Assembly (NCBI RefSeq): GCF_000311825.1
Contig: NZ_HE978566.1
Coordinates: forward strand, 456,075-520,074
DNA length: 64,000 nt
Origin: Peptoniphilus grossensis ph5
GTDB taxonomy: Bacteria; Bacillota; Clostridia; Tissierellales; Peptoniphilaceae
Direction: 5' to 3'
Shown here: in pieces, positions 9,601 to 18,548 of the stretch
How positions within the stretch are numbered: the first letter of the stretch is position 1
How the letters are laid out: each line of letters opens with the position of its first letter
Position numbers and translations under genes: made by a program
Notes under the pieces: model-generated
What the model saw: only the letters and a program-made list of their open reading frames with translations
What the model was told of the DNA's origin: nothing
Database searches by the model: none

Positions 9601-10892
9601 ATGGCTATGTAAAAAAATATTTTGAAGGCAAAAATATTTCTCCTGTTGAAATAGATAGACTGGCAAAGGAAATCACTGATGGAAAAAGAACTAGTGGACA
9701 ACATCCAGGCGGCGTTATGATTGTGCCTAAGAGCAAAAGTATTTTTGATTTTACCCCAATTCAGTATCCAGCAGATGATTCAACATCAGGAGTAATAACA
9801 ACTCACTTTGACTACAACTTTATTCACGGAAAGATTTTAAAGCTAGATATACTTGGTCACGATGGTCCAACTATTATTAAAATGTTAGAAGACTTCACTG
9901 GACTTGATTCAAATAAAATTAGACTAGACGATGAAAAAACTCTATCAATATTTAATAGTGCAGAAATTTTTAACATGGATGAAGAAATTTTTTCTTGCGA
10001 AACAGGAACTCTTGGCATACCAGAATTTGGTACATCTTTTGTAATTTCTATGCTAAAGGAAACAAAGCCAAAGAATTTTGCTGACTTAGTAAGAATTTCT
10101 GGGCTATCACATGGCACTGATGTGTGGATTTCAAATGCCCAAGAGCTTGTTGACTCAGGAAGGGCAGAACTTAAAGATGTTATTGCAACAAGAGAAGACA
10201 TTATGGTTTATCTAATAAATGCAGGTGCAGAAAATAAAATGGCCTTTGACACCATGGAAAAAGTTAGAAAGGGAAAGGGGCTTACTGAAGAACAAGAAAA
10301 TATAATGAAGAATTTAGATTTACCTGAATGGTATATTGATTCTTGTAAAAAAATCAAGTATATGTTCCCTAAGGCACATGCTGTTGCTTATGTAATGCTC
10401 TCCTTTAGAATAGCTTACTATAAATTAAATTATCCACTAGCCTTTTATGCAACCTATTTCACTATTAAATTAAATGACTTTAATGGAGAAAATATTATTG
10501 AAGGCCCAAGCTTTTTAAAAAATAGAATAAAAATTTTAAGAGAAATTCAAAACCCAACTGCAAAGGACAAGGGAGAAATAAGAGTGTCTGAAGTTGCTCT
10601 TGAAATGTATGCAAGAGGCTTTGAATTTTTGCCAGCTGATCTATATAAATCAAAGGCATCTAAGTTTACTATAGAAGATAAAAAGATAAGAATGCCACTA
10701 AGGGCAATACCAGGCATTGGTGAGAACTGTGCTAATAGCATTGAGGAAGAGGCTGTGAAGTCAGAATTTTTATCTATAGAAGACTTTTCTAGGAGAACTA
10801 AGGCCGGAAACTCTGTAATTACAATTTTACAAAAAAATGGAATGTTAATTGATCTTGATGAGACAAATCAAATTTCTCTATTTAATTTTTAA
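6651..10892 (+). CDS. polC: DNA polymerase III, PolC-type alpha subunit
   Basis: Replicative polymerase of low-GC Gram-positives with built-in proofreading. The 1413-residue product has an N-terminal region and OB fold (to about 310), then a PHP domain split by a DEDD exonuclease (FDIETTG near 402, VAHNAKFD, HRAVNDAEAT). The polymerase core follows, with GSRGSVGSS, a CPxC...CPEC zinc site, PDIDLNFAGEYQ and SGQHPGGVM. The PHP metal ligands look lost: HxH reads RIH, TDH reads ADT, and the later NVHYL reads DTYYL. A TTG start follows GGTGAG, four bases after ispG. Exonuclease and polymerase motifs are intact. Confidence 0.97.
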   Translation: MLLLKDIFKKLEITSLEVSDDISIDSIKRNKNSGEVFFVITSKEDLDTNLKKKIKEIFSKNLEEYKIYIEFKSSSLYKSEDDLICAEILKYNPSSKIWIEEIEIKKEKNKIEIKLPSEEAYYTLTKNGFGQYLEEELKVFGSYKIDFDFVKEIVEDDNIESFISQIDEAEEVISAKHELEIKTKAENKIKENKAKKVNSYGKKDIDNTQRLIDINVNSQKVTAEVDIFNIDCREIKSGNFLVSLSVTDYTSSTLAKIFLKPEKLEEFMESFKRGDHVLITGNVNYDSFSKCETLMIRYIEKRDKVIRMDYSKEKRTEFRIHSKMSQMSGVTSFTDFAKRAKLWGHDALAIADTNDVQGFPEAMEAGDATGLKILYGTDINFVDDKEKIVTNYDPNKNYESYVVFDIETTGLSSRNDKITEIGAVKIVDGEIVDRFSQLINPEREIPQVVVELTGISNAKVENEPTIEEVIPKFYEFAKDSVLVAHNAKFDISFIRREYANNNLEFKHPILDTLVLARALMTDMKRFNLGTLCKNLGVSLVGAHRAVNDAEATAAMFIKLIERFKKEKEFNFDNLNQETINIDSKRLFESSLLLIAKDEVGLKNLYKLISASHMQFYNFTAKVPRSLLDKYREGILVGSGNASSPLFDAVYRMCPDEELIEIAKYYDFLEIQPASDNIMAIEDGKFTIEDIREINKKILWLGEKLEIPVIADSDTYYLEESEDILRRIVLNGKPGRPDPRASREQKFYFKTTEEMLDEFSYLGQEKAYEVVVTNTNKLKNEIKAIKPIPDGKYPPVIEGSDESLREMTYKKAHEIYGDKLPEIVKERLEKELKSIISNGYSVLYIIAQKLVKKSNDDGFLVGSRGSVGSSFVATMSGITEVNPLPPHYICPNCKHSEFTKDLTYGSGVDMPDKVCPECGSPMRKDGHNIPFEVFLGFYGDKEPDIDLNFAGEYQPQAHKYTEELFGEGYVFRAGTIGKIAEKTAYGYVKKYFEGKNISPVEIDRLAKEITDGKRTSGQHPGGVMIVPKSKSIFDFTPIQYPADDSTSGVITTHFDYNFIHGKILKLDILGHDGPTIIKMLEDFTGLDSNKIRLDDEKTLSIFNSAEIFNMDEEIFSCETGTLGIPEFGTSFVISMLKETKPKNFADLVRISGLSHGTDVWISNAQELVDSGRAELKDVIATREDIMVYLINAGAENKMAFDTMEKVRKGKGLTEEQENIMKNLDLPEWYIDSCKKIKYMFPKAHAVAYVMLSFRIAYYKLNYPLAFYATYFTIKLNDFNGENIIEGPSFLKNRIKILREIQNPTAKDKGEIRVSEVALEMYARGFEFLPADLYKSKASKFTIEDKKIRMPLRAIPGIGENCANSIEEEAVKSEFLSIEDFSRRTKAGNSVITILQKNGMLIDLDETNQISLFNF

Positions 10893-10923
10893 AATTTATA
10901 AATTAACTAATTTTTGTTATAAG

Positions 10924-10951
10924 TTGTAATTCTACTAATTTATGTTATAAT
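10924..10951 (+). promoter_or_regulatory. rimP-nusA operon promoter
   Basis: TTGTAA at 10924-10929, a 16-base spacer and TATAAT at 10946-10951. TGT directly before the -10 box gives an extended -10. It drives the rimP-nusA-rnpM-infB operon. Confidence 0.7.
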
Positions 10952-10975
10952 TTAATAAGAAAGATATTTTAGTGT

Positions 10976-11006
10976 AAAGAGTGGGTTAGCCCACTCTTTG
11001 TTTTTT
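10976..11006 (+). terminator. Leader terminator ahead of rimP
   Basis: AAAGAGTGGG (10976-10985) and CCCACTCTTT (10990-10999) form a perfect 10-bp stem with a TTAG loop, followed by GTTTTTT. It sits between the promoter and rimP, so it acts as an attenuator. NusA autoregulation at such leader terminators is known in other bacteria; here it is inferred. Confidence 0.8.
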
Positions 11007-11022
11007 AGTAGTGAGGTGTTAA

Positions 11023-11484
11023 GTGAATAAAAAAGAATTAAGAAAAGAGATTTACCCACTAGCTGAAGAGGTAGCAGAAGAACTTGGCTACGAAGTTGTA
11101 GACATAGAATTTCAAAATGGATCAAAGCACGATCTTCTTTCGATTTTTATTTATAAAAAAGAAGGAATTGATCTTGATGACTGCACAGAAATGAGTAGAA
11201 ATTTAGAGAAAAAGTTAGACGATCTTGACATTTTAAAAAATCCTTATTATCTTGAGATTTCTTCGCCAGGACTTGATAGACCTTTAAAAACAAAAGATGA
11301 CTATAGAAGAAATGTTGGCAAGGAAGTTGACCTTAAACTTTATGCACCAATTGACGGGAAAAAAGAATTTAGTTTTGTTTTAGACAAATATGATGATGAA
11401 TTTGTTTATTGTAACATTGATGGCGAAGAATTAAAAATTCCAATTAAATCAATTTCATCTATGAAACAAACTATTAAATTTTAA
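11023..11484 (+). CDS. rimP: Ribosome maturation factor RimP
   Basis: Needed for late maturation of the 30S subunit. The 153-residue product has the two-domain RimP layout. The N-terminal part includes GYEVVDIEF near residue 23 and LEISSPGLDRPLK near 81, the most conserved stretch of the family. A small SH3-like C-terminal domain follows. A GTG start is chosen because GAGGTG lies at the right distance. It opens the nusA operon and is 11 bases from nusA. Confidence 0.96.
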   Translation: MNKKELRKEIYPLAEEVAEELGYEVVDIEFQNGSKHDLLSIFIYKKEGIDLDDCTEMSRNLEKKLDDLDILKNPYYLEISSPGLDRPLKTKDDYRRNVGKEVDLKLYAPIDGKKEFSFVLDKYDDEFVYCNIDGEELKIPIKSISSMKQTIKF

Positions 11485-11495
11485 TGGAGGAATAA

Positions 11496-12776
11496 ATGAA
11501 CCAAGAGTTTATAGACGCTTTGAATGAAATCGAAAAAGAAAAAGGGATTTCAAAAGAAATTGTCTTCGAGGCTTTGGAATCAGCTTTAGTTTCCAGTTAT
11601 AGAAAGAATTATGGTACATCTCAAAATGTTATTGTTAATATGAATAGAGAAACTGGAGAGATAAAACTTTTTGCATCTAAGGATGTTGTTGATGAAGTAG
11701 AAGATGATCAACTTCAAATATCCCTTGAAGAGGCAAAAAAAATTGACCCAAGCTATGAGGTTGGAGATGTTTATAATTTAGAAATACATCCGAAAAACTT
11801 TGGAAGAATTGCTGCTCAAACAGCTAAACAAGTTGTTATTCAAAGAATAAAAGACGCTGAAAGAGATATTGTTTTTGACGAATATGTTGAAAGAGAAAAG
11901 GAAATCATTACAGGAGTAGTTCAAAGAAAGGCCTACAATAATGTATATGTTGATTTAGGAACTACTGAAGCAATTTTGCCTTATAGCGAGCAAATAAGTA
12001 ATGAAAGATACGAACATGGCGACAGATACAAGATGTTAATTTTATCTGTTGAAAAGTCTACAAAGGGTCCACAAATTGTCCTTTCAAGGTCACACCCTGA
12101 TTTAATAAAGAGACTCTTTGAATTAGAAGTGCCTGAAGTAAGTGAAGGAATTGTTGAAATTTATTCTATTTCTAGAGAAGCTGGATCAAGGACAAAGATT
12201 GCTGTATTTTCAAGAGATCCTGAAGTGGATCCACTGGGTGCTTGTGTTGGATACAAGGGTCAAAGAGTAAATGCAATTGTAGATGAAATACACAATGAAA
12301 AAATTGACATTGTTATTTACGAAAAGGAAATGGACAAATTTATTGCAAACTCACTAAGTCCATCTAAGGTAGAAAAAGTTTTTGTAAATGAAGCTGAAAA
12401 ATCTGCTTTGGCTATAGTGCCAGATTATCAATTGTCTCTTGCAATAGGTAAAGAGGGACAAAATGTTAGACTTGCAGCAAAGCTAACAGGATGGAAAATT
12501 GATATTAAGTCTAAGGAACAGTTTGAAGCTTATCTTGAAGATAGGGGAATTACTGAAGAAGAATTAGCTGAAGAATTTGAAAGTGCAAAGAAAGATTTGT
12601 CTGATGATCTTGAAGCTGAAGATGATATAACTTTAGAGAACTCTGATGAAGTTAAAAGAGAAGAAGTTTCTCAAGATAATGATTTAGATATTGATGCGAA
12701 GGATGATTTAGAAGTAGAATCTTCAAGAGATAATAGTGAAGAATCTGAAGAAGCTGAAGAAGAAAAGGAAGATTAA
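11496..12776 (+). CDS. nusA: Transcription termination/antitermination factor NusA
   Basis: Binds RNA polymerase and nascent RNA to modulate pausing, termination and antitermination. The 426-residue product has the N-terminal polymerase-binding domain (to about 125). An S1 domain (about 130-200) and two KH domains follow, with DPLGACVGYKGQRV near 245 and LAIGKEGQNVRLA near 313. The last 60 or so residues are an acidic low-complexity tail. GGAGG precedes the ATG. The order rimP-nusA-ylxR-infB is standard. Confidence 0.98.
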   Translation: MNQEFIDALNEIEKEKGISKEIVFEALESALVSSYRKNYGTSQNVIVNMNRETGEIKLFASKDVVDEVEDDQLQISLEEAKKIDPSYEVGDVYNLEIHPKNFGRIAAQTAKQVVIQRIKDAERDIVFDEYVEREKEIITGVVQRKAYNNVYVDLGTTEAILPYSEQISNERYEHGDRYKMLILSVEKSTKGPQIVLSRSHPDLIKRLFELEVPEVSEGIVEIYSISREAGSRTKIAVFSRDPEVDPLGACVGYKGQRVNAIVDEIHNEKIDIVIYEKEMDKFIANSLSPSKVEKVFVNEAEKSALAIVPDYQLSLAIGKEGQNVRLAAKLTGWKIDIKSKEQFEAYLEDRGITEEELAEEFESAKKDLSDDLEAEDDITLENSDEVKREEVSQDNDLDIDAKDDLEVESSRDNSEESEEAEEEKED

Positions 12777-12803
12777 AAAATTCTTAATTTAACGGAGTAA
12801 AAA

Positions 12804-13066
12804 ATGACTAAAATTAGGAAAATACCTATGCGTACTTGTATAGGTTGTAGGGAACAAAAACCAAAAAAAATTTGATCAGAGTTGTTAAAAATAAGGAAGA
12901 TGAAATCTTTATTGATAAAACGGGAAAGGCAAATGGTAGAGGAGCTTATTTATGTAATGACAAGAGTTGTTTGGAAAAAGCGATAAAGTCAAAGGCCCTA
13001 AATAGGGCATTTACGACAGAAATTAGTGAGGAAATATATGAGAAACTAATGAATTCTGTGGATTAA
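12804..13066 (+). pseudogene. rnpM: RnpM (YlxR) RNA-binding protein, frameshifted in an A8 run
   Basis: YlxR-family protein; its Bacillus homologue binds RNase P RNA. The frame opens at ATG 12804 after an ACGGAG site and reads MTKIRKIPMRTCIGCREQKPKK, matching the family's CxGC...KPK opening. At the A8 run (12863-12870) it shifts into a TGA at 12873. The rest (LIRVVKNKED, then GRGAYLCNDKSCLEKAIK) continues in another frame to 13066. One more A would restore an 87-residue protein reading KPKKNLIRVV. Sequencing error, real mutation and transcriptional slippage all fit. ylxQ, often next, is absent. Confidence 0.85.
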
Positions 13067-13090
13067 GCTTCTTTTGAGGAGGTGTTCAAT

Positions 13091-15400
13091 TTGTCAAAAA
13101 TTAGAGTGCACGCGTTGGCAAAGGAAATTGGTATTACAAGTAAAGAATTAATTTTAAAATTAAATGAAATGGAAATACCAGTAAAAAACCATATGTCAAC
13201 TTTAGAAAGTGCTGATGAAGAAAGAATAAGAAAATTATACAAAAAAAGTTCTTCTAAGAATGAATCTCCTGTAAAGAATGATAATTCTAAAAATAGTAGA
13301 GATGTAAAAGCAAAAAGTGAAGTTGCAAAAAATAAAAAAGAAAAGCAAGATAAACCTAATAGAGTTAAAACTTCTAAATATAAAAAACCTCAAGAAGATT
13401 CTGATAAGAAATTTTTTGATGAAAGAAAAACAGAAAATCATAAACACAATAAAAATCACAACAACAAAAAAGAAGAATCTTTTGAAGATGAGGATTTTAA
13501 CAACAATAGAAAAAACAGATTTAAAAACAAAAAAGATAATAAAAGGGAAAATAACAACTCCTACAACAGAGATTTAACTAAGAAAAAACCAAAGAAAAAA
13601 GTTAAATCAAGACACAAAAAAGAGGAAGAAAATAGAGGAGATGATCCTATAACAGTGATTGCACCAATTACAGTTAAAGATTTTGCAGATCAACTTGGAG
13701 TATCTGTATCTACAGTAATAACAAAATTAATAGGCCTTGGAGTTATGGCTAATCAAAATCAAAGCATTGATGAAGACACTTGTATTTTATTAGCTGATGA
13801 ATTAGGTATTGAAATAGACATTGAGGAGCCAAAACTAGACGAATCAATTGAAGAAGAATATGGTCTTCTAAAAAAAGATAAAGAAAGAGACTTAAAGACT
13901 AGACCACCTGTAGTTACAGTAATGGGCCACGTTGACCACGGCAAGACTTCTCTTCTTGATTCAATCAAGAAGACTCATGTAACACAATCAGAAGCTGGTG
14001 GAATTACTCAACACATAGGAGCTTACACAGTTAATTTAGCTGGAAAGAAAATTACTTTCCTTGATACTCCTGGTCACGAAGCCTTTACTTCTATGAGACT
14101 TAGAGGAGCTCAAACTACGGATATTGCTGTGCTTGTTGTAGCCGCAGATGATGGTGTAATGCCACAAACAATTGAAGCAATTTCTCACGCAAGATCTGCT
14201 GAAGTGCCTATTATTGTTGCTATAACAAAGATTGATAAGCCAGAAGCTAACACTGAAAGGGTAAAGCAAGAGCTTATGAATGAAAACTTGCTAGCTGAAG
14301 AGTGGGGAGGAGACACAATTGTTGTAGGTGTTTCTTCAAAAACTGGAGAAGGAATAGATGAGCTTCTTGAAATGATTCTTCTAGTTGCCGAAATGAGAGA
14401 GCTTAAGGCAAATCCTAACAGACGTGCTATTGGAACTATTATTGAAGCAAACCTTGATAAGGCAAAGGGTCCTATGGCAACTATTCTCATTAAGAATGGT
14501 ACTTTAAGATTTGGTGATTCAATAGTTTCTGGAGTATGTTCAGGAAGAATTAGGGCTATGAAAGACGATAAGGGCAAGCAAGTTAAAAAGGCTGGTCCAT
14601 CAATGCCAGTTGTAGTTCTTGGTCTTAACGAAGTTCCTAACGCAGGCGATACAATTTATGCAGTTAATGATGACAAAACTGCAAAGGCCATTGCTGATAA
14701 AAATGCAGAAATCACTAGAGAAAAAAGACTTAGCCAAACTACAAAGATTAGTCTCGACAATTTATTTGAAAAAATTTCCGAAGAAGATGTAAAGGAATTA
14801 AACATAGTTGTAAAAGCTGATGTTAAGGGTTCTGTTGAAGCTTTAAATCAATCACTTCTAAAACTGTCTACTGATGAAGTTAAAATCTCAATAATTCACT
14901 CTGGAGTTGGCGGAATTAATGAATCTGACGTAACCCTTGCTTCTGCATCTAATGCAATAGTAATTGGATTTAATGTTAGACCAAATATTAATGCAATTGA
15001 ACTTGCTAAGGCTGAAGATGTTGAAATTAGAACTTACAGAGTAATTTATGAAATCATAAATGATATTGAACAAGCTGCTAAGGGTATGTTAGATCCAGAT
15101 ATTGTTGAAGAAATTCTTGGTAGATGTGAAATCAGACAAACCTTTAAACTTCCTAATAATCAAATGGTTGCAGGAGTATATGTTTTAAATGGTAAAATCT
15201 TAAGAAATTCTAAAGTAAAAGTTCTTAGAGACGATGTCGTAATTCATGAAGGAGACATAGCTTCACTAAAGAGATTTAAAGACGATACAAAGGAACTTGC
15301 CACTGGTTTTGAAGGCGGACTTGTTATAGATGGTTTTAACGACATCAAAGAAGGAGACCTTCTTGAGTCATATATACTAAAGGAAGTTAAGAGAGCATAA
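13091..15400 (+). CDS. infB: Translation initiation factor IF-2
   Basis: GTPase that brings initiator tRNA to the 30S subunit. The product of about 769 residues has an N-terminal IF2_N helix module. A lysine- and asparagine-rich linker (about 55-185) and a second IF2_N module follow. The G domain has GHVDHGKTS near 278, DTPGHEAF and TKID. Domains II-IV complete the protein. TTG at 13091 is preferred because GAGGAGG (13076-13082) is then correctly spaced; a GTG at 13082 would overlap that site. The linker has many A runs but the frame is intact. Confidence 0.97.
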   Translation: MSKIRVHALAKEIGITSKELILKLNEMEIPVKNHMSTLESADEERIRKLYKKSSSKNESPVKNDNSKNSRDVKAKSEVAKNKKEKQDKPNRVKTSKYKKPQEDSDKKFFDERKTENHKHNKNHNNKKEESFEDEDFNNNRKNRFKNKKDNKRENNNSYNRDLTKKKPKKKVKSRHKKEEENRGDDPITVIAPITVKDFADQLGVSVSTVITKLIGLGVMANQNQSIDEDTCILLADELGIEIDIEEPKLDESIEEEYGLLKKDKERDLKTRPPVVTVMGHVDHGKTSLLDSIKKTHVTQSEAGGITQHIGAYTVNLAGKKITFLDTPGHEAFTSMRLRGAQTTDIAVLVVAADDGVMPQTIEAISHARSAEVPIIVAITKIDKPEANTERVKQELMNENLLAEEWGGDTIVVGVSSKTGEGIDELLEMILLVAEMRELKANPNRRAIGTIIEANLDKAKGPMATILIKNGTLRFGDSIVSGVCSGRIRAMKDDKGKQVKKAGPSMPVVVLGLNEVPNAGDTIYAVNDDKTAKAIADKNAEITREKRLSQTTKISLDNLFEKISEEDVKELNIVVKADVKGSVEALNQSLLKLSTDEVKISIIHSGVGGINESDVTLASASNAIVIGFNVRPNINAIELAKAEDVEIRTYRVIYEIINDIEQAAKGMLDPDIVEEILGRCEIRQTFKLPNNQMVAGVYVLNGKILRNSKVKVLRDDVVIHEGDIASLKRFKDDTKELATGFEGGLVIDGFNDIKEGDLLESYILKEVKRA

Positions 15401-15753
15401 TGAACAATAAGAGAATTAATAGAATATCTGAAGAAGTAAAAAGAACAATTTCAAATATTGTCCAAAATGAGCTAAAAGATCCTAGAATTCCATCCATTAC
15501 GAGCATTTCTCATGTTGAAGTTACTAATGACTTATCCTTTGCCAAGGTTTATGTGTCTGTGCTTGGAAATGACTTTGACAGAGATGAAGCCGTGGAAGGA
15601 TTAAATTCTGCAAAGGGATATATAAAAAAGGAATTGTCTAAAAGAGTTAAACTTAGAGCAATGCCTGAACTTATCTTTATAAAAGACGATTCCATAGAGA
15701 GAGCTCTTGAACTTGACAAATTAATTGATGAGGTAAATCGTGGAAATGAGTAA
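15400..15753 (+). CDS. rbfA: Ribosome-binding factor A
   Basis: Helps 16S rRNA 5'-end processing and 30S maturation, especially in the cold. The 117-residue product is a single KH-like domain of family length, starting with RINRISEEVKRTISNIVQNEL and containing KDPRIP and VTNDLSFAKVYVSV. Its ATG overlaps the infB stop by one base, indicating coupling. The 3' end overlaps nrnA. Confidence 0.97.
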   Translation: MNNKRINRISEEVKRTISNIVQNELKDPRIPSITSISHVEVTNDLSFAKVYVSVLGNDFDRDEAVEGLNSAKGYIKKELSKRVKLRAMPELIFIKDDSIERALELDKLIDEVNRGNE

Positions 15754-16720
15754 TCTAGTGGAACTTTCCTCTGAATTAAAAAAACTAATTGACGAAAGTG
15801 AAATTATTGCAGTTGCATCTCACTTAAATCCAGATGGAGATAATTTAGGTTCAGTTACAGCTATGGTGGGCATACTAAATAAACTTGGCAAAAATGTTGT
15901 TTTTGTTTTAGATGATAAGATTCCACAATCCTTTAAATTTTTGCCAAATTTATCCTTTGCTAAGGCTCCTGATAAAATAAATAATAATTTTGATTTATTT
16001 ATTGCTCTAGACGCATCTGATGAAAATAGAATGGGCGATAATATAAAAAAAATCTTTGAAGCATCAAAGAAAACTGTAAATATTGACCATCATTTTAGCA
16101 ACACCAATTACGCTGATTTAAATATTGTTGACTCAAAATCTCCAGCGACTTGTGAAGTCCTTGCAAGAATTTTTGAAACTTTGAGTTTAGAACTCAATAA
16201 AGAAATCGCAACGTCATTATTCACTGGACTTTCCACTGACACAGGTTCCTTTAAATATAGCTCTGTATCCTCAGATACTTTTTTAACTGCATCAAATTTA
16301 TTTAAATATGATATTGATATTGATGAAGTTACAGTAAATGTTTATCAAAGCAGGTCTAGAGAAAAGACAGATCTATTAATTAGAGCCATGAATTCAATAG
16401 AGTATTTTCATGACAATAAAATTGCTGTAGTATTAGTCACTAAAGAAGACATGGAAAAATCAAAGGCAGAAAAATCTGATGCCGATGGCATAGTTGAATT
16501 TGTAAGAGATATTGACACAGTGGAGCTTGCGGTATTACTAAAGGAAAAAGACGACTGTATAAGACTTTCTCTTAGATCAAAGTCAGATATTGATTGCACA
16601 AAAGTTGCATCAAAATTTAATGGCGGAGGTCATGTAAGAGCTTCTGGTGGCACAATAAATCATACTGATTTAAATAAGGCTAAAGAAGATGTGGTAAAAG
16701 TAGCTGAAGAACAACTATGA
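15740..16720 (+). CDS. nrnA: DHH-family oligoribonuclease / pAp phosphatase NrnA
   Basis: Degrades very short RNAs and removes the 3' phosphate of pAp. The 326-residue product has the DHH domain with HLNPDGDNLGS near residue 28 and IDHHFSNTNYAD near 117. The DHHA1 RNA-binding domain ends in GGGHVRASGGTI near 298. GTG at 15740 or ATG at 15746 could start it; GAGGT at 15730 allows either. It overlaps rbfA and truB, so rbfA-nrnA-truB-ribF is one tight unit, as in other Firmicutes. Confidence 0.94.
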   Translation: MEMSNLVELSSELKKLIDESEIIAVASHLNPDGDNLGSVTAMVGILNKLGKNVVFVLDDKIPQSFKFLPNLSFAKAPDKINNNFDLFIALDASDENRMGDNIKKIFEASKKTVNIDHHFSNTNYADLNIVDSKSPATCEVLARIFETLSLELNKEIATSLFTGLSTDTGSFKYSSVSSDTFLTASNLFKYDIDIDEVTVNVYQSRSREKTDLLIRAMNSIEYFHDNKIAVVLVTKEDMEKSKAEKSDADGIVEFVRDIDTVELAVLLKEKDDCIRLSLRSKSDIDCTKVASKFNGGGHVRASGGTINHTDLNKAKEDVVKVAEEQL

Positions 16721-17607
16721 TGGACGGACTTTTAATTTTTGACAAAGAAAAGGGAATTACTTCTCACGATTTAGTTTATAAAGTTAGAAAAAAATTGGGA
16801 ATAAAAAAAGTAGGTCACACAGGCACACTTGATCCAATGGCTACAGGTGTGCTTGTGATTTCCATAGGCAAGGGCACAAAGACAAGTGATTATATTTTAT
16901 CAAGTGACAAAGTATATGAAGCAAAAGTAAGACTTGGAATTTTGACCGACACCTATGACATAACTGGAAAAATTTTGGAGGAAGAAGATGTAATTTTTAC
17001 TGAAGAAGAAATTAAAGATGCTTTAATTAAATTCACTGGTAAAATCTCTCAGAAACCTCCAATTTATTCTGCCCTAAAAGTTAAGGGAAAAAAACTTTAT
17101 GAATATGCAAGAGAAGGTAAAGACGTTGAAATCAAAAAAAGAGATGTGGAAATTTATAAAAATGAACTCTTAGACTTTAATGAAAAAGATGAATTTACTA
17201 TTTTAGTTCACGTGTCAAAGGGCACATATATAAGATCACTAGCCTATGATATAGGTAAATCTTTAGGAACTTTTGCTAGCTTAACTGAGCTTAGAAGAAT
17301 TAGGACTGGGTCTTTTAAAATTGAAGATGCAATAAAAGTTTCTGATTTTGAGAAATCAAGCCTAGATGAAATAAAAGAAAAAATTTTACCCATGGATTTA
17401 GCTCTAATGGATTTTAAGAGAATTGATATTCCAAAGAGCTTTTGTGACAAATTTATTATGGGACAGTTTTATAAATTAAAGGAAAATTTTTCTGATGAAA
17501 ATTATAGAGTTTATTCAGATGATAAATTTTTGGGTATTGGAGAAATAAGAAAAAAAGATGGAGAATTTTTTCTCAAGATGAAGAAGAATTTAATAGGTGA
17601 TTTATGA
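16717..17607 (+). CDS. truB: tRNA pseudouridine-55 synthase
   Basis: Makes pseudouridine 55 in the T-loop of tRNAs. The 296-residue product has the catalytic GHTGTLDPMATGVL near residue 33, with the nucleophilic aspartate. KPPIYSALKVKGKKLYEYAR lies near 110 and SKGTYIRSLAYDIG near 168. A C-terminal PUA-like part completes it. Its start overlaps the nrnA stop and its stop overlaps the ribF start, each by four bases. Confidence 0.97.
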   Translation: MMDGLLIFDKEKGITSHDLVYKVRKKLGIKKVGHTGTLDPMATGVLVISIGKGTKTSDYILSSDKVYEAKVRLGILTDTYDITGKILEEEDVIFTEEEIKDALIKFTGKISQKPPIYSALKVKGKKLYEYAREGKDVEIKKRDVEIYKNELLDFNEKDEFTILVHVSKGTYIRSLAYDIGKSLGTFASLTELRRIRTGSFKIEDAIKVSDFEKSSLDEIKEKILPMDLALMDFKRIDIPKSFCDKFIMGQFYKLKENFSDENYRVYSDDKFLGIGEIRKKDGEFFLKMKKNLIGDL

Positions 17608-18512
17608 AAATAATTGAAATTGACTTAAATTATGAGGCAGAGGAAGAATCAGTTATAGCCCTGGGAAATTTTGACGGCGTCCACAGGGGTCATATTGAAT
17701 TAATAAGTAAGGCAATTGAAAATGCAAAAAAATTAAATATTAAGTCAAGTCTTTTGCTTTTTAACGAGCACACAGATAATCTTGTAAAAGTTGGGAAAAA
17801 AGATATTATAACAACTAATAAGACAAAATTTGAAATTTTAGAAAATTTAGGCGTAGATATAATTTACCTGATTAATTTTACGAGAGAGTTTATGTCCTAC
17901 AGTCCAATTAAGTTTTTAGATGATTTTTTAGCAAAAAATTTAAAAATAAGGGGAGTAGTAGTGGGTTATGATTACACCTACGGATATAAAAAATCTGGTG
18001 ATGTAAAGTTTTTAAAGGAAAATAAAAATTTATTTGAATCTGTTGAAGTAATTGAGCAAATTTCTTATAATGACGAAAAAATTTCTTCTTCCTTAATTAG
18101 AAATTTAATTGAAGATGGAAATATAAAAGATGCGAATTTTTTGTTGTCAAGACCCTATAAACTCATTGGGAAAATTATTCACGCCAAGGGTTTGGGAAAG
18201 AAAATGGGCTATCCAACAGCCAACCTTGAACTAATTGATAATTTTGTTATTCCAAAATTTGGAGTCTATGACACAGATATTATAATTAAGGGCAAAAAAT
18301 ATAGGGCATCTACTAATATTGGAACTAATCCAACAGTTGAACATGATGGCATAAAAATTGAGGCACACATCTTGGACTTTAATGAAGATATATATGGAGA
18401 GATTGTAGAGCTTGAACTTTTAGATTTTGTTAGACCTGAATTAAAGTTTAATAGTCTAGAAGAATTATTTGACCAAATTGCAAAAGATGTTTTAGTTACA
18501 AGGAATAGATAA
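17604..18512 (+). CDS. ribF: Bifunctional riboflavin kinase / FAD synthetase
   Basis: Converts riboflavin to FMN and then FAD. The 302-residue product has the adenylyltransferase domain with GNFDGVHRGH near residue 22 and VVGYDYTYGYKKSGD near 112. The kinase domain follows, with GKKMGYPTANLEL near 197, the FGVYDT segment and NIGTNPTV. Length is typical. It is coupled to truB by an ATGA overlap and is the last gene before the rpsO promoter. Confidence 0.96.
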   Translation: MKIIEIDLNYEAEEESVIALGNFDGVHRGHIELISKAIENAKKLNIKSSLLLFNEHTDNLVKVGKKDIITTNKTKFEILENLGVDIIYLINFTREFMSYSPIKFLDDFLAKNLKIRGVVVGYDYTYGYKKSGDVKFLKENKNLFESVEVIEQISYNDEKISSSLIRNLIEDGNIKDANFLLSRPYKLIGKIIHAKGLGKKMGYPTANLELIDNFVIPKFGVYDTDIIIKGKKYRASTNIGTNPTVEHDGIKIEAHILDFNEDIYGEIVELELLDFVRPELKFNSLEELFDQIAKDVLVTRNR

Positions 18513-18513
18513 C

Positions 18514-18542
18514 TTTACATTTATGACATTTCGTGGTAATAT
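18514..18542 (+). promoter_or_regulatory. rpsO-pnp promoter
   Basis: TTTACA at 18514-18519, a 17-base spacer and TAATAT at 18537-18542, immediately after the ribF stop. Confidence 0.8.
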
Positions 18543-18548
18543 ATAAAA

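Noticed and set aside
13317-13577. Lysine-rich open frame inside the infB linker
   Set aside because: It is a shadow of the A-rich infB linker with no start signal.
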